A stretch of 34,786 nucleotides of DNA from Flammeovirgaceae bacterium (GTDB lineage Bacteria; Bacteroidota; Bacteroidia; Cytophagales; Cyclobacteriaceae): positions 1 through 34,786 of the forward strand of contig JAJTHV010000055.1 of NCBI GenBank assembly GCA_021300095.1, read 5' to 3'. This document shows, piece after piece, positions 16,272 through 24,185 of the stretch (position 1 is its first letter; each line of letters opens with the position of its first letter). The notes below the pieces were generated by a model. The model was not told the DNA's origin. It saw only the letters and a program-made list of their open reading frames with translations, and did no database searches. The position numbers were made by a program, and so were the translations under genes.

Positions 16272-16828
16272 TTGGATTGTATTTTGAAACCAATTTTTCT
16301 TCTTGGCAATTTAGACGAATCTATCAACTGTTTTAAGGCTTCGAAAATAGCCCTTATTTCTACCTGCTGTTTACTTAGTTGGTTGTCTTGACTTAAAGTC
16401 TTTTTCTCCAATTTTTCCAACTTGAGCAAGATATCCTTGTGATTCAGTAGAGCCTCTCGCATTCGGGTGAAAACCCGAATGATTTGAATGCTAACATCAA
16501 TGGCAATCTTGCTATTTAAAACGGTAGAAAGCATAGCTACACCTTGCTCAGTGAAGGCGAAGGGTAGTTTTCTTGTACCACCCCATCGATTATTAGCATC
16601 ACTTGATATCACAATTTGTGATATCAAGTGATTGAACTCGATATCTGTCAACTGAAACATAAAATCATCTGGAAACCTTTTTACATTTCGTTTTACCGCT
16701 TGATTCAAAATTCGGGTTTCAACAGAATACATTTCAGCTAAATCTTTATCTAACATTACCTTTTTGCCACGTATGACAAAAATCTTACTGATTACTTTTT
16801 CATCCGTTAGTGCAATTACTTTCCTCAT
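16268..16828 (-). CDS. ORF6N-domain protein (phage antirepressor/KilA-N-like)
   Basis: A 186-residue protein. Residues about 11-105 are an ORF6N domain: the FVIRGKKVMLDKDLAEMY start, LNQAVKRNVKRFPDDFMFQL, and WGGTRKLPFAFTEQGVAML are textbook. The C-terminal 70 residues form a predicted coiled coil (LLKLEKLEKK, QDNQLSKQQVEIRA). ORF6N proteins are DNA-binding-type modules found in phages and spread widely in Bacteroidota chromosomes; host roles are unclear. The gene has its own -7 element, and its stop overlaps the thioesterase start. A perfect 35-bp palindrome lies inside the coding sequence at residues 66-77. No other phage genes are nearby. Confidence 0.9.
   Translation of the reverse strand: MRKVIALTDEKVISKIFVIRGKKVMLDKDLAEMYSVETRILNQAVKRNVKRFPDDFMFQLTDIEFNHLISQIVISSDANNRWGGTRKLPFAFTEQGVAMLSTVLNSKIAIDVSIQIIRVFTRMREALLNHKDILLKLEKLEKKTLSQDNQLSKQQVEIRAIFEALKQLIDSSKLPRRKIGFKIQSK
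16598..16632. repeat. Perfect 35-bp palindrome inside the ORF6N gene
   Basis: Arm 1 at 16598-16614 is ATCACTTGATATCACAA. After one T (16615) arm 2 at 16616-16632 is its exact reverse complement. All 17 pairs match and the symmetry stops abruptly at both ends. It encodes residues 66-77 (NHLISQIVISSD) of the ORF6N protein. In mRNA it would fold into a very stable hairpin; in DNA it could be an operator for a dimeric protein or a recombination site. I found no second copy in the window. Confidence 0.9.
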
Positions 16829-16859
16829 AACTCATATTTTGAATTGGATGGGGAGTAAT

Positions 16860-16867
16860 CAAATATA
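16860..16867 (-). promoter_or_regulatory. Bacteroidota -7 promoter element for the ORF6N gene
   Basis: The minus strand reads TATATTTG, an exact TAnnTTTG match about 32 bases before the ATG at 16828. TTG triplets upstream are 12 and 24 bases away, neither the usual 19-21. It lies just after the MATE gene stop codon region and would let ORF6N and the thioesterase be transcribed independently of the exporter. Confidence 0.45.
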
Positions 16868-16873
16868 AAAACT

Positions 16874-18211
16874 TTACACCAATTTATTGCTCAAACGATA
16901 GAAGCGAACAAACATGGCACTGGCGGTTAAGGTCAGGCCAATTAACAATCCAATCCAAATACCGATGGCGCCCCAGCCAAAGACAAACGTAAAGCAGTAG
17001 CCGAGCGGCAAGCCGATGATCCAATACGAAACAAATATCAGGAGAGAAGGAACCTTTACATCTTGTAGCCCGCGAAGCGCACCAATACACACCACTTGCG
17101 CTCCATCGCTTAGTTGAAACAATCCGGCTATAATCAGCAACGGCCCTGCGATGGCGATTACATTTTCATCGGTTACATAAAAGTAAGGCAATAGATCGCG
17201 CCCAGCTATGAACAATATCGCCCACGCACTCATAATCACCAAGGCCAATCCGAGTAAGGCATACGCGGCTTGACGCAGATTGACGTAATCTTTCTTTCCT
17301 AAAAAATGGCTTACGCGAATGGTGGCGGCTGCCGCCAAACCCGAGGTGGTCATGTAACTGATGGTTGCCAGATTGATGGCGATCTGATGTGCAGCCAAAG
17401 CACTTGTTCCGAGCCAACCCATCATCACCAATGAAAAATCAAAAGCAGCGACTTCAAAAATAAATTGTAATCCTGCAGGTAAGCCGATGTGTAACATCTT
17501 CGAAATTATTTTTCTGGAGTAATTACCAATGGAAAATCCACTTCGATACTGGGCGAATCGTGGGGCGAAGTAAACAAATCCCGCGAAAGCGGCTGCCATT
17601 AATATCCTGGATAGAAGTGTGGCATAACCTGCTCCGTTTAAGCCAAGTGCCGGGAAACCGAAATGCCCATATATCAAAATATAGTTGAGCCCAATATTGA
17701 CGAAGTTACTGGCGATAACGATGATCATAGCAATTCTTGTCATCGACAAACCTTCGGTAAACTGGCGAAAGGTTTGAAAGATCAGAATCGGAATTAAGGA
17801 ATAGGTGATGATGCTGAGATAAGGTGTGGCCAGTTCCACTACTTCCGGTGGTTGATGAATATGATAGAGCACATTCATACCTACTGAAACAACGGTAATC
17901 AAAACAATACTATTGAGTACGTTGATTAACAAACCGTGCTTCAGTATGGACGCAATTTGACCATCATTCCGTTCTCCATCCGCTGTAGCAACAAGTGGGG
18001 TGATGGCATAGGAAACTCCAATACCGAAGAGTAGCAAAAAGTTAAATGCCACATTTGCCAGTCCCGCTCCGGCCAAATGAGCGGCCCCCAGGTTACCAAC
18101 CATAATGTTATCTGCCACACCCATTGTCACGTGTCCCAGTTGGCTCAGCATTACCGGATAGGCCAACTGAAAACCCTCGCGAAGATGTGGTTTGTATTTT
18201 TCGATCTGCAT
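16874..18211 (-). CDS. MATE-family efflux transporter (NorM type)
   Basis: A 445-residue inner-membrane exporter with about twelve helices in two similar halves, the normal MATE plan. Recognisable family segments are AYPVMLSQLGHVTMGVADNIMVGNLG at the start of helix 1 and 2, the mid-protein GLPAGLQFIFEVAAF that opens the second half, and GALRGLQDVKVP near 375. These pumps expel cationic drugs and dyes in exchange for Na+ or H+; the ion cannot be told here. The Nudix gene lies 19 bases upstream on the same strand, and the ORF6N gene follows with its own promoter. Confidence 0.93.
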   Translation of the reverse strand: MQIEKYKPHLREGFQLAYPVMLSQLGHVTMGVADNIMVGNLGAAHLAGAGLANVAFNFLLLFGIGVSYAITPLVATADGERNDGQIASILKHGLLINVLNSIVLITVVSVGMNVLYHIHQPPEVVELATPYLSIITYSLIPILIFQTFRQFTEGLSMTRIAMIIVIASNFVNIGLNYILIYGHFGFPALGLNGAGYATLLSRILMAAAFAGFVYFAPRFAQYRSGFSIGNYSRKIISKMLHIGLPAGLQFIFEVAAFDFSLVMMGWLGTSALAAHQIAINLATISYMTTSGLAAAATIRVSHFLGKKDYVNLRQAAYALLGLALVIMSAWAILFIAGRDLLPYFYVTDENVIAIAGPLLIIAGLFQLSDGAQVVCIGALRGLQDVKVPSLLIFVSYWIIGLPLGYCFTFVFGWGAIGIWIGLLIGLTLTASAMFVRFYRLSNKLV

Positions 18212-18230
18212 TTGTTGGCTTATTCTAGCA

Positions 18231-18773
18231 TTACGTATTCAATATTCTAGCTACCCGCAATATACCCATCACGCTCAGGCTATCGGTTATTTTTCCCTCC
18301 AGCACAAGGTGAAGTGCTTCCTTAAAGGGCAGCTTCCATACTTTCATATCGGCTTCGGTTTCTTCCCGATTGGTAGCACCCTGCACAAGACCCTCCGCTA
18401 AAAACACAAATCCTTCTTCGTCTGAAACGGAGTTCGATAAATGACTTCGCTGAACCAAGCGCCAACTAGTTGCATCCAAACCTGTTTCTTCTTTCAGTTC
18501 ACGTTTGGCTGATTCGAGTGGATCAATTTCAAGTGGCCCGCCACCTTCCGGTATCTCCCAACTCCATTCATTCAGTGGATAGCGATGCTGCCCAACCAAC
18601 CAGGTGTTCTGGTTTTCATCTAACGCCACAATCCCGATAGCTTTGTTTTTGAAATGGATTTTTCCATAAATTCCTTTACCCCCTGCCGGATTAATGACTT
18701 GGTGTTGCTCTAGTTTGATCCACGGGTTTTCATAGATGTTGTCGGTGGATAGGGTTGTCCAAGGGTTTTTCAT
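18231..18773 (-). CDS. Nudix hydrolase (ADP-ribose pyrophosphatase-like)
   Basis: A 180-residue hydrolase starting at 18773 (MKNPWTTLST); the frame is open to 18833 but those codons do not look like the family. The protein begins with the WTTLSTDNIYENPWI segment typical of ADP-ribose/nucleotide-sugar pyrophosphatases, and the Nudix helix spans about 77-100. The metal-binding part RELKEETGL (R91, E92, E95, E96) is intact. The earlier glutamate of the GX5EX7REUXEEXGU motif appears as I83, with a Glu one place upstream, a mild deviation. Likely substrate is a nucleoside diphosphate sugar, but this is inference. Confidence 0.87.
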   Translation of the reverse strand: MKNPWTTLSTDNIYENPWIKLEQHQVINPAGGKGIYGKIHFKNKAIGIVALDENQNTWLVGQHRYPLNEWSWEIPEGGGPLEIDPLESAKRELKEETGLDATSWRLVQRSHLSNSVSDEEGFVFLAEGLVQGATNREETEADMKVWKLPFKEALHLVLEGKITDSLSVMGILRVARILNT

Positions 18774-18886
18774 CGAATCAAAAAATTGAATCCAAAGGTC
18801 AAGATTTGTTGTCACTTCGGCACCAAATAGCAAGCAGTAATTTTTGCTTTAATTTGTGCTTCATTTTTGTCTGAATAAATTTCATC

Positions 18887-19486
18887 ATGCTCAAATCTTC
18901 ACTCACTAAAAATAAAATCGAGGCCGGTTGTGATGAAGTAGGCCGTGGCTGCTTAGCCGGGCCGGTGGTGGCGGCTGCCGTTATTTTTCCTAAAAAATTT
19001 AAACATCCGCTTCTGAATGACTCCAAACAATTGAAGAAAGCGGATCGCGATCAACTACGGGAAGAAATCAAACAGGCAGCCCTTGCCTGGGCAGTGGCCG
19101 AGGTAAGTCATGAAGAAATTGATCAGATCAATATTTTGAATGCATCTTTCAAGGCGATGCACCTCGCACTCGATCAATTAGAAACCCGTCCCGAGCTTTT
19201 GTTGATTGATGGAAATCGCTTCAAGCCCTATCAGCAGATTGAGCATAAGTGCATTGTTAAAGGAGATGCAAAATTTCTTTCGATTGCAGCCGCTTCTGTT
19301 TTAGCAAAAACATACCGAGATGAATTGATGGAAAAATTATCGATCGAGTTTCCGGGTTACGGATGGGCGACCAATGTAGGTTACCCTACGCTGGAGCATC
19401 GCGATGGAATAAGAACATTAGGTATTACTCCTTATCACCGAAAATCGTTTCAACTTTTGCCTTCACAATTAGAATTATTTGAGTAA
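18887..19486 (+). CDS. rnhB: Ribonuclease HII
   Basis: The 199-residue enzyme nicks RNA in RNA-DNA hybrids and removes single ribonucleotides misincorporated in DNA. The catalytic DE pair is D16/E17 in [10 protein letters not shown]108 is in LLIDGNRF, and the [21 protein letters not shown] block with its conserved basic and acidic residues is complete. Length is normal. It is the first gene of a plus-strand group: the DUF3667 gene follows after eight bases. The divergent Nudix gene lies 113 bases upstream, and that gap has no promoter I would assert. Confidence 0.95.
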   Translation: MLKSSLTKNKIEAGCDEVGRGCLAGPVVAAAVIFPKKFKHPLLNDSKQLKKADRDQLREEIKQAALAWAVAEVSHEEIDQINILNASFKAMHLALDQLETRPELLLIDGNRFKPYQQIEHKCIVKGDAKFLSIAAASVLAKTYRDELMEKLSIEFPGYGWATNVGYPTLEHRDGIRTLGITPYHRKSFQLLPSQLELFE

Positions 19487-19494
19487 TTTTCTGC

Positions 19495-20382
19495 ATGGCT
19501 TTTTTGTTTTTCAAAAAGAAAGAGGACTCGTTTGACTACACGAGCCATCATGTTTGCAAAAATTGCGGCTCAGCCTTCCAAGGCAAATTTTGCTTTCGCT
19601 GTGGCGAAAAAGTAGTTGACGTTTCCGATAGGTCTTTTGCAAAGATGGCCGAGAGCCTTTTGAACGCTTTTACCTTTTTGGAGGGTAAATTTTGGAGAAG
19701 CTTCAAGCTCATTGTTACGCAACCTGGGCAACTTTCACACGACATTCGCAATGGCATACAGGTGCCGTATATGAAATTGGTTGGCCTTTTTTTTGTGGCG
19801 AACTTCTTCTATTTCCTTTTTCCAGTTTTTGACACATTTAATTCTTCTTTGTATTCGCAATATCACCAGCAAGACCATAGCCATATCGTGCAAAGCTTAG
19901 TAAACGCACGCATCAAAGCCAATCAGCTCGATGTAAAAGAGTTTACCAATCAATACAATGCACATTCGGGCAACTTGGCCAAATTATTGTTAGTGGTATT
20001 GGTGTTCATATTTACTTTGCCACTATCCATTGTCAATTATTCAAAAAAGAATTTTTATTTCGATCATTTGCAGATTTCGTTTGAATTCCATGCATTTCAA
20101 ATGTTGTTGAGCAGTGTCATTATTCCGAATCTGCTTAAATGGATTATTCAGTCGGCAAAAAAATGGTTTGCCGCAGATTGGAGTGTTCTGTTGTCGGATA
20201 ATGTTTATTCAAAGTTTTCGATTATTATTTTTGCGTATTTCTGGATACGCGCACAGCGGACATTTTACGAACACTCTTGGTGGGTGAGCGTGTTAAAAGG
20301 GTTGGTTCTTGGCTACATTGTTTTCAATACTTGGGATATCTATCGCATGCTTTTGTTCTTTTTTACATTTTACACTATGTAG
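19495..20382 (+). CDS. DUF3667-family membrane protein with zinc ribbon
   Basis: A 295-residue protein. The N-terminus has a four-cysteine zinc ribbon (C21, C24, C33, C36) of the form CxxC...CxxCG, then the DUF3667 hallmark FWRSFKLIVTQPGQLSHDIRNG and PYMKLVGLFFVANF. After this there are about five hydrophobic segments (near 90-109, 162-183, 203-222, 242-256 and 268-293). DUF3667 proteins are common in Bacteroidota and have no known function. The stop codon is one base before the ATG of the NRDE gene, so the two are translated from one mRNA. Confidence 0.82.
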   Translation: MAFLFFKKKEDSFDYTSHHVCKNCGSAFQGKFCFRCGEKVVDVSDRSFAKMAESLLNAFTFLEGKFWRSFKLIVTQPGQLSHDIRNGIQVPYMKLVGLFFVANFFYFLFPVFDTFNSSLYSQYHQQDHSHIVQSLVNARIKANQLDVKEFTNQYNAHSGNLAKLLLVVLVFIFTLPLSIVNYSKKNFYFDHLQISFEFHAFQMLLSSVIIPNLLKWIIQSAKKWFAADWSVLLSDNVYSKFSIIIFAYFWIRAQRTFYEHSWWVSVLKGLVLGYIVFNTWDIYRMLLFFFTFYTM

Positions 20383-20383
20383 C

Positions 20384-21154
20384 ATGTGTCTCATTTTCTT
20401 AGCTGTTAATTACCATCCGACTTATCCACTAATTATCGCAGCAAATCGCGATGAATTTTACAACCGACAAACAGCACCGGCCGAATTTTGGAAGGATCAT
20501 CCAACGATTGTCGGGGGCCGCGACTTAGAGGCGCAAGGCACCTGGATGGCGATGACCACCTCGGGTCGAATTAGTATGATTACGAACTACCGCGATCCCA
20601 AAAATATTGATCCGAATGCTCCTTCACGTGGTCAACTGGTATCTGATTTTTTAAGTTCAAAACAAGCCGCACCGGAATATTTGGAACAAGTAGAATCGAA
20701 TGGAAAACGTTACAATGGTTATAACTTGATAGTCGGGAATCTGGAGACTCTATATTACTACTCCAATTACCGCAAGGGAATTGACCAGATCTCCAATGGC
20801 ATTCACGGACTAAGTAATCACTTGCTCGATACACCTTGGCCAAAAGTCAAGCAAGGAAAAGAGCAATTTCAAACGTTCTTGAATGGAGAGGTAAATGCTG
20901 AAATGCTTTTTCAATTTTTGAAGAATGAAGAAAAGGCACCAGATACCCTCTTGCCCGATACTGGAATTGGCATAGAGCGCGAAAGGGCATTGTCTTCGAT
21001 GTTCATAAAAACCAATGGCTATGGCACACGCTGTTCTACGGTTATTTTAATCAATCGGGAAAACGAGGTTTCGTTTACCGAAAGAGTTTACAACCTGCAA
21101 ACTTTTGAGTACACCGACCGCGACTACCAGTTTAAGATTATTCACAACGCGTAA
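20384..21154 (+). CDS. NRDE (TANGO2-like) family protein
   Basis: I placed the start at 20384, which gives the family-typical MCLIFLAVNYHP; the frame is open upstream to 20309 but only within the previous gene. The 256-residue protein has Cys2 next to the start, the usual nucleophile position of Ntn-like hydrolases, the NRDEFYNRQTAPAEFW motif that names the family, GGRDLEAQGTWMAM, and TRCSTVILI near the C-terminus. The eukaryotic homologue TANGO2 is linked to heme and lipid handling, but the reaction is not established. It is the last gene before a 147-base gap. Confidence 0.9.
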   Translation: MCLIFLAVNYHPTYPLIIAANRDEFYNRQTAPAEFWKDHPTIVGGRDLEAQGTWMAMTTSGRISMITNYRDPKNIDPNAPSRGQLVSDFLSSKQAAPEYLEQVESNGKRYNGYNLIVGNLETLYYYSNYRKGIDQISNGIHGLSNHLLDTPWPKVKQGKEQFQTFLNGEVNAEMLFQFLKNEEKAPDTLLPDTGIGIERERALSSMFIKTNGYGTRCSTVILINRENEVSFTERVYNLQTFEYTDRDYQFKIIHNA

Positions 21155-21198
21155 CATTTTCGCCATCTATCCGTCTGGAAAGAGTCATTTATCAAGAA

Positions 21199-21227
21199 AA
21201 GTCAATTTTTTAAGCCAAAATTGACTT
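21199..21227. repeat. 11-bp inverted repeat in the gap before an ABC ATPase gene
   Basis: AAGTCAATTTT (21199-21209) and AAAATTGACTT (21217-21227) pair perfectly around a 7-base loop. No T run follows on the plus strand, so it is a poor terminator for the NRDE gene in that direction. It could be an operator for the following gene or a hairpin protecting the mRNA end. The rest of the 21155-21301 gap shows a weak AAACTTTG -7-like motif about 27 bases before the ABC start. Confidence 0.4.
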
Positions 21228-21301
21228 GATTTGAAACTAATTGACGGAGGAACAGTTCTTAGGAGTTAGACTTTAAACTTTGCATCTAATCAACATACCG
21301 C

Positions 21302-22030
21302 ATGAGCAAAATCATTGAAACACACGAGATTTCTAAGGTTTATAAAATGGGTAACAACATTGTCAATGCGTTGCAATCCATATCCATTTCAATCGATAAA
21401 GGTGAGTATGTTGCTTTTATGGGGCCTTCCGGCTCAGGAAAATCTACGTTGATGAACATTGTCGGGTGCCTCGACTCACCAACCAGCGGTCGCTATCGAC
21501 TCAATAATCAGGAAGTGAGCGAAATGACAGAGAATGAACTGGCTATGATTCGCAACAAAGAAATTGGCTTTGTGTTTCAAACCTTCAACCTGTTGCCCCG
21601 CGCCACCGCGTTAGAAAACGTAGCCCTTCCCCTCATTTATGCTGGCTATTCGAAAGATGAGCGCGAAGAAATGGCGATGGCAGCATTGGAGAGCGTGAAT
21701 CTGGCTGATCGCTATCATCACCGCCCCAATGAACTTTCGGGAGGTCAGCGTCAGCGTGTTGCGATTGCCCGGGCGTTGGTAAACAATCCCTCTATTATTT
21801 TGGCTGATGAGCCTACCGGTAACTTAGATACGAAAACCAGCTACGACATCATGAATCTTTTCCAGGATTTACATGATAAAGGCAACACGATCATTCTAGT
21901 AACCCACGAAGATGACATAGCTCATTACTCGCATCGCATCATTCGCTTACGCGATGGTTTGATTGAGTGGGATCGCAGAAATGAAAACGTAACGCGCAAT
22001 CCTGCAATGGCAGAAGTTCCGCATTCATAG
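21302..22030 (+). CDS. ABC transporter ATP-binding protein (MacB/LolD type)
   Basis: A 242-residue ATPase of the lipoprotein/macrolide export class. Walker A is GPSGSGKST (41-49), the Q loop is [10 protein letters not shown], the signature is [15 protein letters not shown] (about 144-158), Walker B is [12 protein letters not shown], and the H loop is VTHED. The NLDTKTS and [19 protein letters not shown] segments are typical of MacB/LolD/FtsE-like subunits that power substrate extrusion or lipoprotein release. No permease partner lies in the window, so it acts with a distantly encoded membrane protein or the gene order is atypical. The stop is five bases from the convergent gene. Confidence 0.9.
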   Translation: MSKIIETHEISKVYKMGNNIVNALQSISISIDKGEYVAFMGPSGSGKSTLMNIVGCLDSPTSGRYRLNNQEVSEMTENELAMIRNKEIGFVFQTFNLLPRATALENVALPLIYAGYSKDEREEMAMAALESVNLADRYHHRPNELSGGQRQRVAIARALVNNPSIILADEPTGNLDTKTSYDIMNLFQDLHDKGNTIILVTHEDDIAHYSHRIIRLRDGLIEWDRRNENVTRNPAMAEVPHS

Positions 22031-22035
22031 TTTTC

Positions 22036-22902
22036 TTATTTTTTACCGAAACGAACACCGAATCCAACCCACGGAAGTACTCTGAAACTATATACTTTGG
22101 TGAACGATACCCCAACTGTTAAAGTCAAAGTCTTTCGGCCAGTTCGGATGCCAACTAGATGGGTTTGTTCATTTACCCGCTCATCAATATAATTTTCAGT
22201 AATCATCAAAACGGATTTGCTAGCCCGAATGGCTCCGCTTACTACATAAAGGGACAAACTATTGTTGTCTTTATTATAAACGCGGCCATAGCCAACTGAA
22301 AAGTTGGCATGAGGCGAACCAACAGTTGCGAAGCCATACGCAATTAGATATTTCGGCTCGTAGATCACAAATGACGCGTTAGAAACCAACGAATAATTGA
22401 TGGCTCCACCAATACTGAGTCTATTGGGAATAATGGGCAGAGTAATTCGAGCATTTGCCCAGAGCATCCCATTAGGAATGAGGCCGCCCACACCAAGTTG
22501 AAGATGGTTTGTTACTCCATAGTTCAATTGATTGTAAATAATCCAGATGTTCTGGAAATACCATTGTCCTTTTCGTAACGGATACCCGCTGGGCGAAAAT
22601 GTGTAGCTAATGTTTGGAATGGTACCCCAATATTGACCATTTACCAGATCTCCTGGCTGTACTATTTTTGTTTCCTTCGCTTCCTTTTTAGGAATCAAGA
22701 CAAACGATTCCCCTCCATTATTGAAAATACGAACGGTAAAAGATGAGTCCGTTTCCTCAATAATTTTGCCTATAAATTCTTTCCCATTAAAAGTGCGAAT
22801 AAAGTATGTGACCGAATCTGTAGCCAATGGCCTGAATGCACTTTGACTGACTACCAGGTGTTGTATCAGCAAAAGCGAAACAAGCAGCAAAAACTTTTTC
22901 AT
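22036..22902 (-). CDS. Secreted beta-rich protein, possible outer-membrane protein
   Basis: A 288-residue exported protein: MKKFLLLVSLLLIQHLVVSQ is a clear signal peptide. Residues 30-85 form a small beta domain (TYFIRTFNGKEFIGKIIEE, then SFTVRIFNNGGESFVLIPK) that resembles an Sm-like/barrel strand pattern. The rest alternates strands with many aromatic and glycine residues (GVTNHLQLGVGGLI, ANFSVGYGRVYN, VLPWVGFGVRFGKK), as in outer-membrane beta barrels. No named family is certain. The mce gene lies 19 bases upstream on the same strand, so the two may share a transcript though no functional link is obvious. Confidence 0.6.
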   Translation of the reverse strand: MKKFLLLVSLLLIQHLVVSQSAFRPLATDSVTYFIRTFNGKEFIGKIIEETDSSFTVRIFNNGGESFVLIPKKEAKETKIVQPGDLVNGQYWGTIPNISYTFSPSGYPLRKGQWYFQNIWIIYNQLNYGVTNHLQLGVGGLIPNGMLWANARITLPIIPNRLSIGGAINYSLVSNASFVIYEPKYLIAYGFATVGSPHANFSVGYGRVYNKDNNSLSLYVVSGAIRASKSVLMITENYIDERVNEQTHLVGIRTGRKTLTLTVGVSFTKVYSFRVLPWVGFGVRFGKK

Positions 22903-22921
22903 TACGCACGGAGTGGATTAC

Positions 22922-23323
22922 CTACTTTTTATCCTCACACATTTCTACCAAGACCCCGTTGGTTGTTTTTGGATGCAGAAAAACAATTCGCTTGTTGTCA
23001 GCACCATCTTTGGGTTGCTGAGCGAGTAAAGTAAAACCTTCGTCTGATTTAGCCTTCATTTCGGTTTCCAGTTGACTGACTCCAAAAGCCAAATGGTGTA
23101 TTCCTTCTCCTTTTTTTTCGATGAAGGTGGCGATAGGCGAATCCGGGCGGGTGGCTTCCAATAATTCTATTTTCACTCCCCCCACATCAAAAAATGAGGT
23201 GCGAACGCCCTCACTGGCAACTTCTTCAATTTTATAATGAGGTTTACCCAACAATTTGGCAAACAACCGATTTGACTCTTCCAGATTTTTAACAGCTATG
23301 CCAATGTGCTCTAATTTTTCCAT
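22922..23323 (-). CDS. mce: Methylmalonyl-CoA epimerase
   Basis: A 133-residue glyoxalase/VOC-fold enzyme that interconverts the (R) and (S) forms of methylmalonyl-CoA in propionate metabolism. Hallmarks are KLEHIGIAVKNLEESNRLF with metal-ligand H6, SFFDVGGVKIELLEAT, the GEGIHHLAFGV block with a second metal His, and the late VLVEMCE glutamate. The length matches the family. The mutase genes are not in the window. The gene reads minus, divergent from a conserved unknown with an 83-base gap that holds a 7-bp hairpin (GGAAACT/AGTTTCC, 23368-23387). Confidence 0.9.
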   Translation of the reverse strand: MEKLEHIGIAVKNLEESNRLFAKLLGKPHYKIEEVASEGVRTSFFDVGGVKIELLEATRPDSPIATFIEKKGEGIHHLAFGVSQLETEMKAKSDEGFTLLAQQPKDGADNKRIVFLHPKTTNGVLVEMCEDKK

Positions 23324-23406
23324 AGTGAGAGAATGGTCAGGTTTTTCTTAATTTTGAGCTGAAATTGGGAAACTTTTAGCAGTTTCCGGAAGTTTAGTTA
23401 AACACA

Positions 23407-23829
23407 ATGCCAAAAATTAATCTCGATACAGTAAGCGATATTCACGTAGAAGCCGCCCGCGTGCAGCAGCAAATCAAGGATTACCTCGGTTTGCGCACCA
23501 GCGATTTGATGTTTGAATACAGCGTGGTGGATGGAAAGACCAAATTAGACCTGATTACCATTAACCCCCGTCACAATCAGTCTTTTCTATTCCATACGGA
23601 AACCGGTGCGGATAAAGTAGACGCGCTACGCAAAATGTGGGATTATGTGCAGAACTATAAGGAAAAGGAAAATTCGTACACCATTCAATGGGTGACCAAA
23701 AGCGATAGCGAATTGCACACTTCTTATTTCCGTGCAGGAAATATTTTAGAAGCCTTAGAGAAACTATATTACGGAAGAGACAGGAACACAATTACTGTTT
23801 TTAGTGTTGTATTGAATCCAGTGTCATAA
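23407..23829 (+). CDS. Conserved cytoplasmic protein, unknown function
   Basis: A 140-residue protein with no signal peptide or transmembrane segment. The sequence is evenly mixed alpha/beta: a helix (VEAARVQQQIKDYLG), strands (LMFEYSVVDGKTKLDLITI), and a C-terminal block ending TITVFSVVLNPVS. I do not recognise a named family. It precedes the A-type Fe-S carrier by 29 bases on the same strand, so it may be co-transcribed. Confidence 0.6.
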   Translation: MPKINLDTVSDIHVEAARVQQQIKDYLGLRTSDLMFEYSVVDGKTKLDLITINPRHNQSFLFHTETGADKVDALRKMWDYVQNYKEKENSYTIQWVTKSDSELHTSYFRAGNILEALEKLYYGRDRNTITVFSVVLNPVS

Positions 23830-23858
23830 TATTCGTTCAACTAGATAAAAATTAGGGT

Positions 23859-24185
23859 ATGATTAGCGTTACCGATAAAGCCAAAGAAAGACTGGTAAGT
23901 CTCCTCGTAGAGGAAGGTAAGACTCAAGATCATAATATTCGTGTTTCCGTGAAGGGCGGAGGCTGCTCTGGCTTGATGTACGATTTAGGTTTTGATGCCG
24001 AAATCAAACCGGCCGATCAGGTATTTGAAGACAAAGGAATCAAAATATTAGTAGATAAAAAGAGCCTGCTTTACTTGTTGGGCACCACGCTAGACTTTTC
24101 CGATGGACTAAATGGCAAGGGATTTCAATTTATCAACCCGAATGCTTCGCGCACCTGCGGTTGTGGAGAGAGTTTTTCGGTTTAG
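23859..24185 (+). CDS. A-type iron-sulfur carrier (IscA/ErpA/SufA family)
   Basis: A 108-residue Fe-S cluster carrier that receives clusters from an assembly scaffold and passes them to apoproteins. The three ligand cysteines C36 (GGGCSGLMYDL), C100 and C102 (RTCGCGESFSV) are all present, and the ISVTDKAKERL start is characteristic. It cannot be split between IscA, SufA and ErpA by sequence alone. Its stop codon overlaps the stop of the convergent Uma2 gene by three or four bases. Confidence 0.92.
   Translation: MISVTDKAKERLVSLLVEEGKTQDHNIRVSVKGGGCSGLMYDLGFDAEIKPADQVFEDKGIKILVDKKSLLYLLGTTLDFSDGLNGKGFQFINPNASRTCGCGESFSV

Noticed and set aside
16268-16828. Prophage or mobile element around the ORF6N gene
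   Set aside because: The neighbours are a MATE exporter and a thioesterase, there are no integrase, capsid or repeat boundaries, and ORF6N genes occur singly in many chromosomes.
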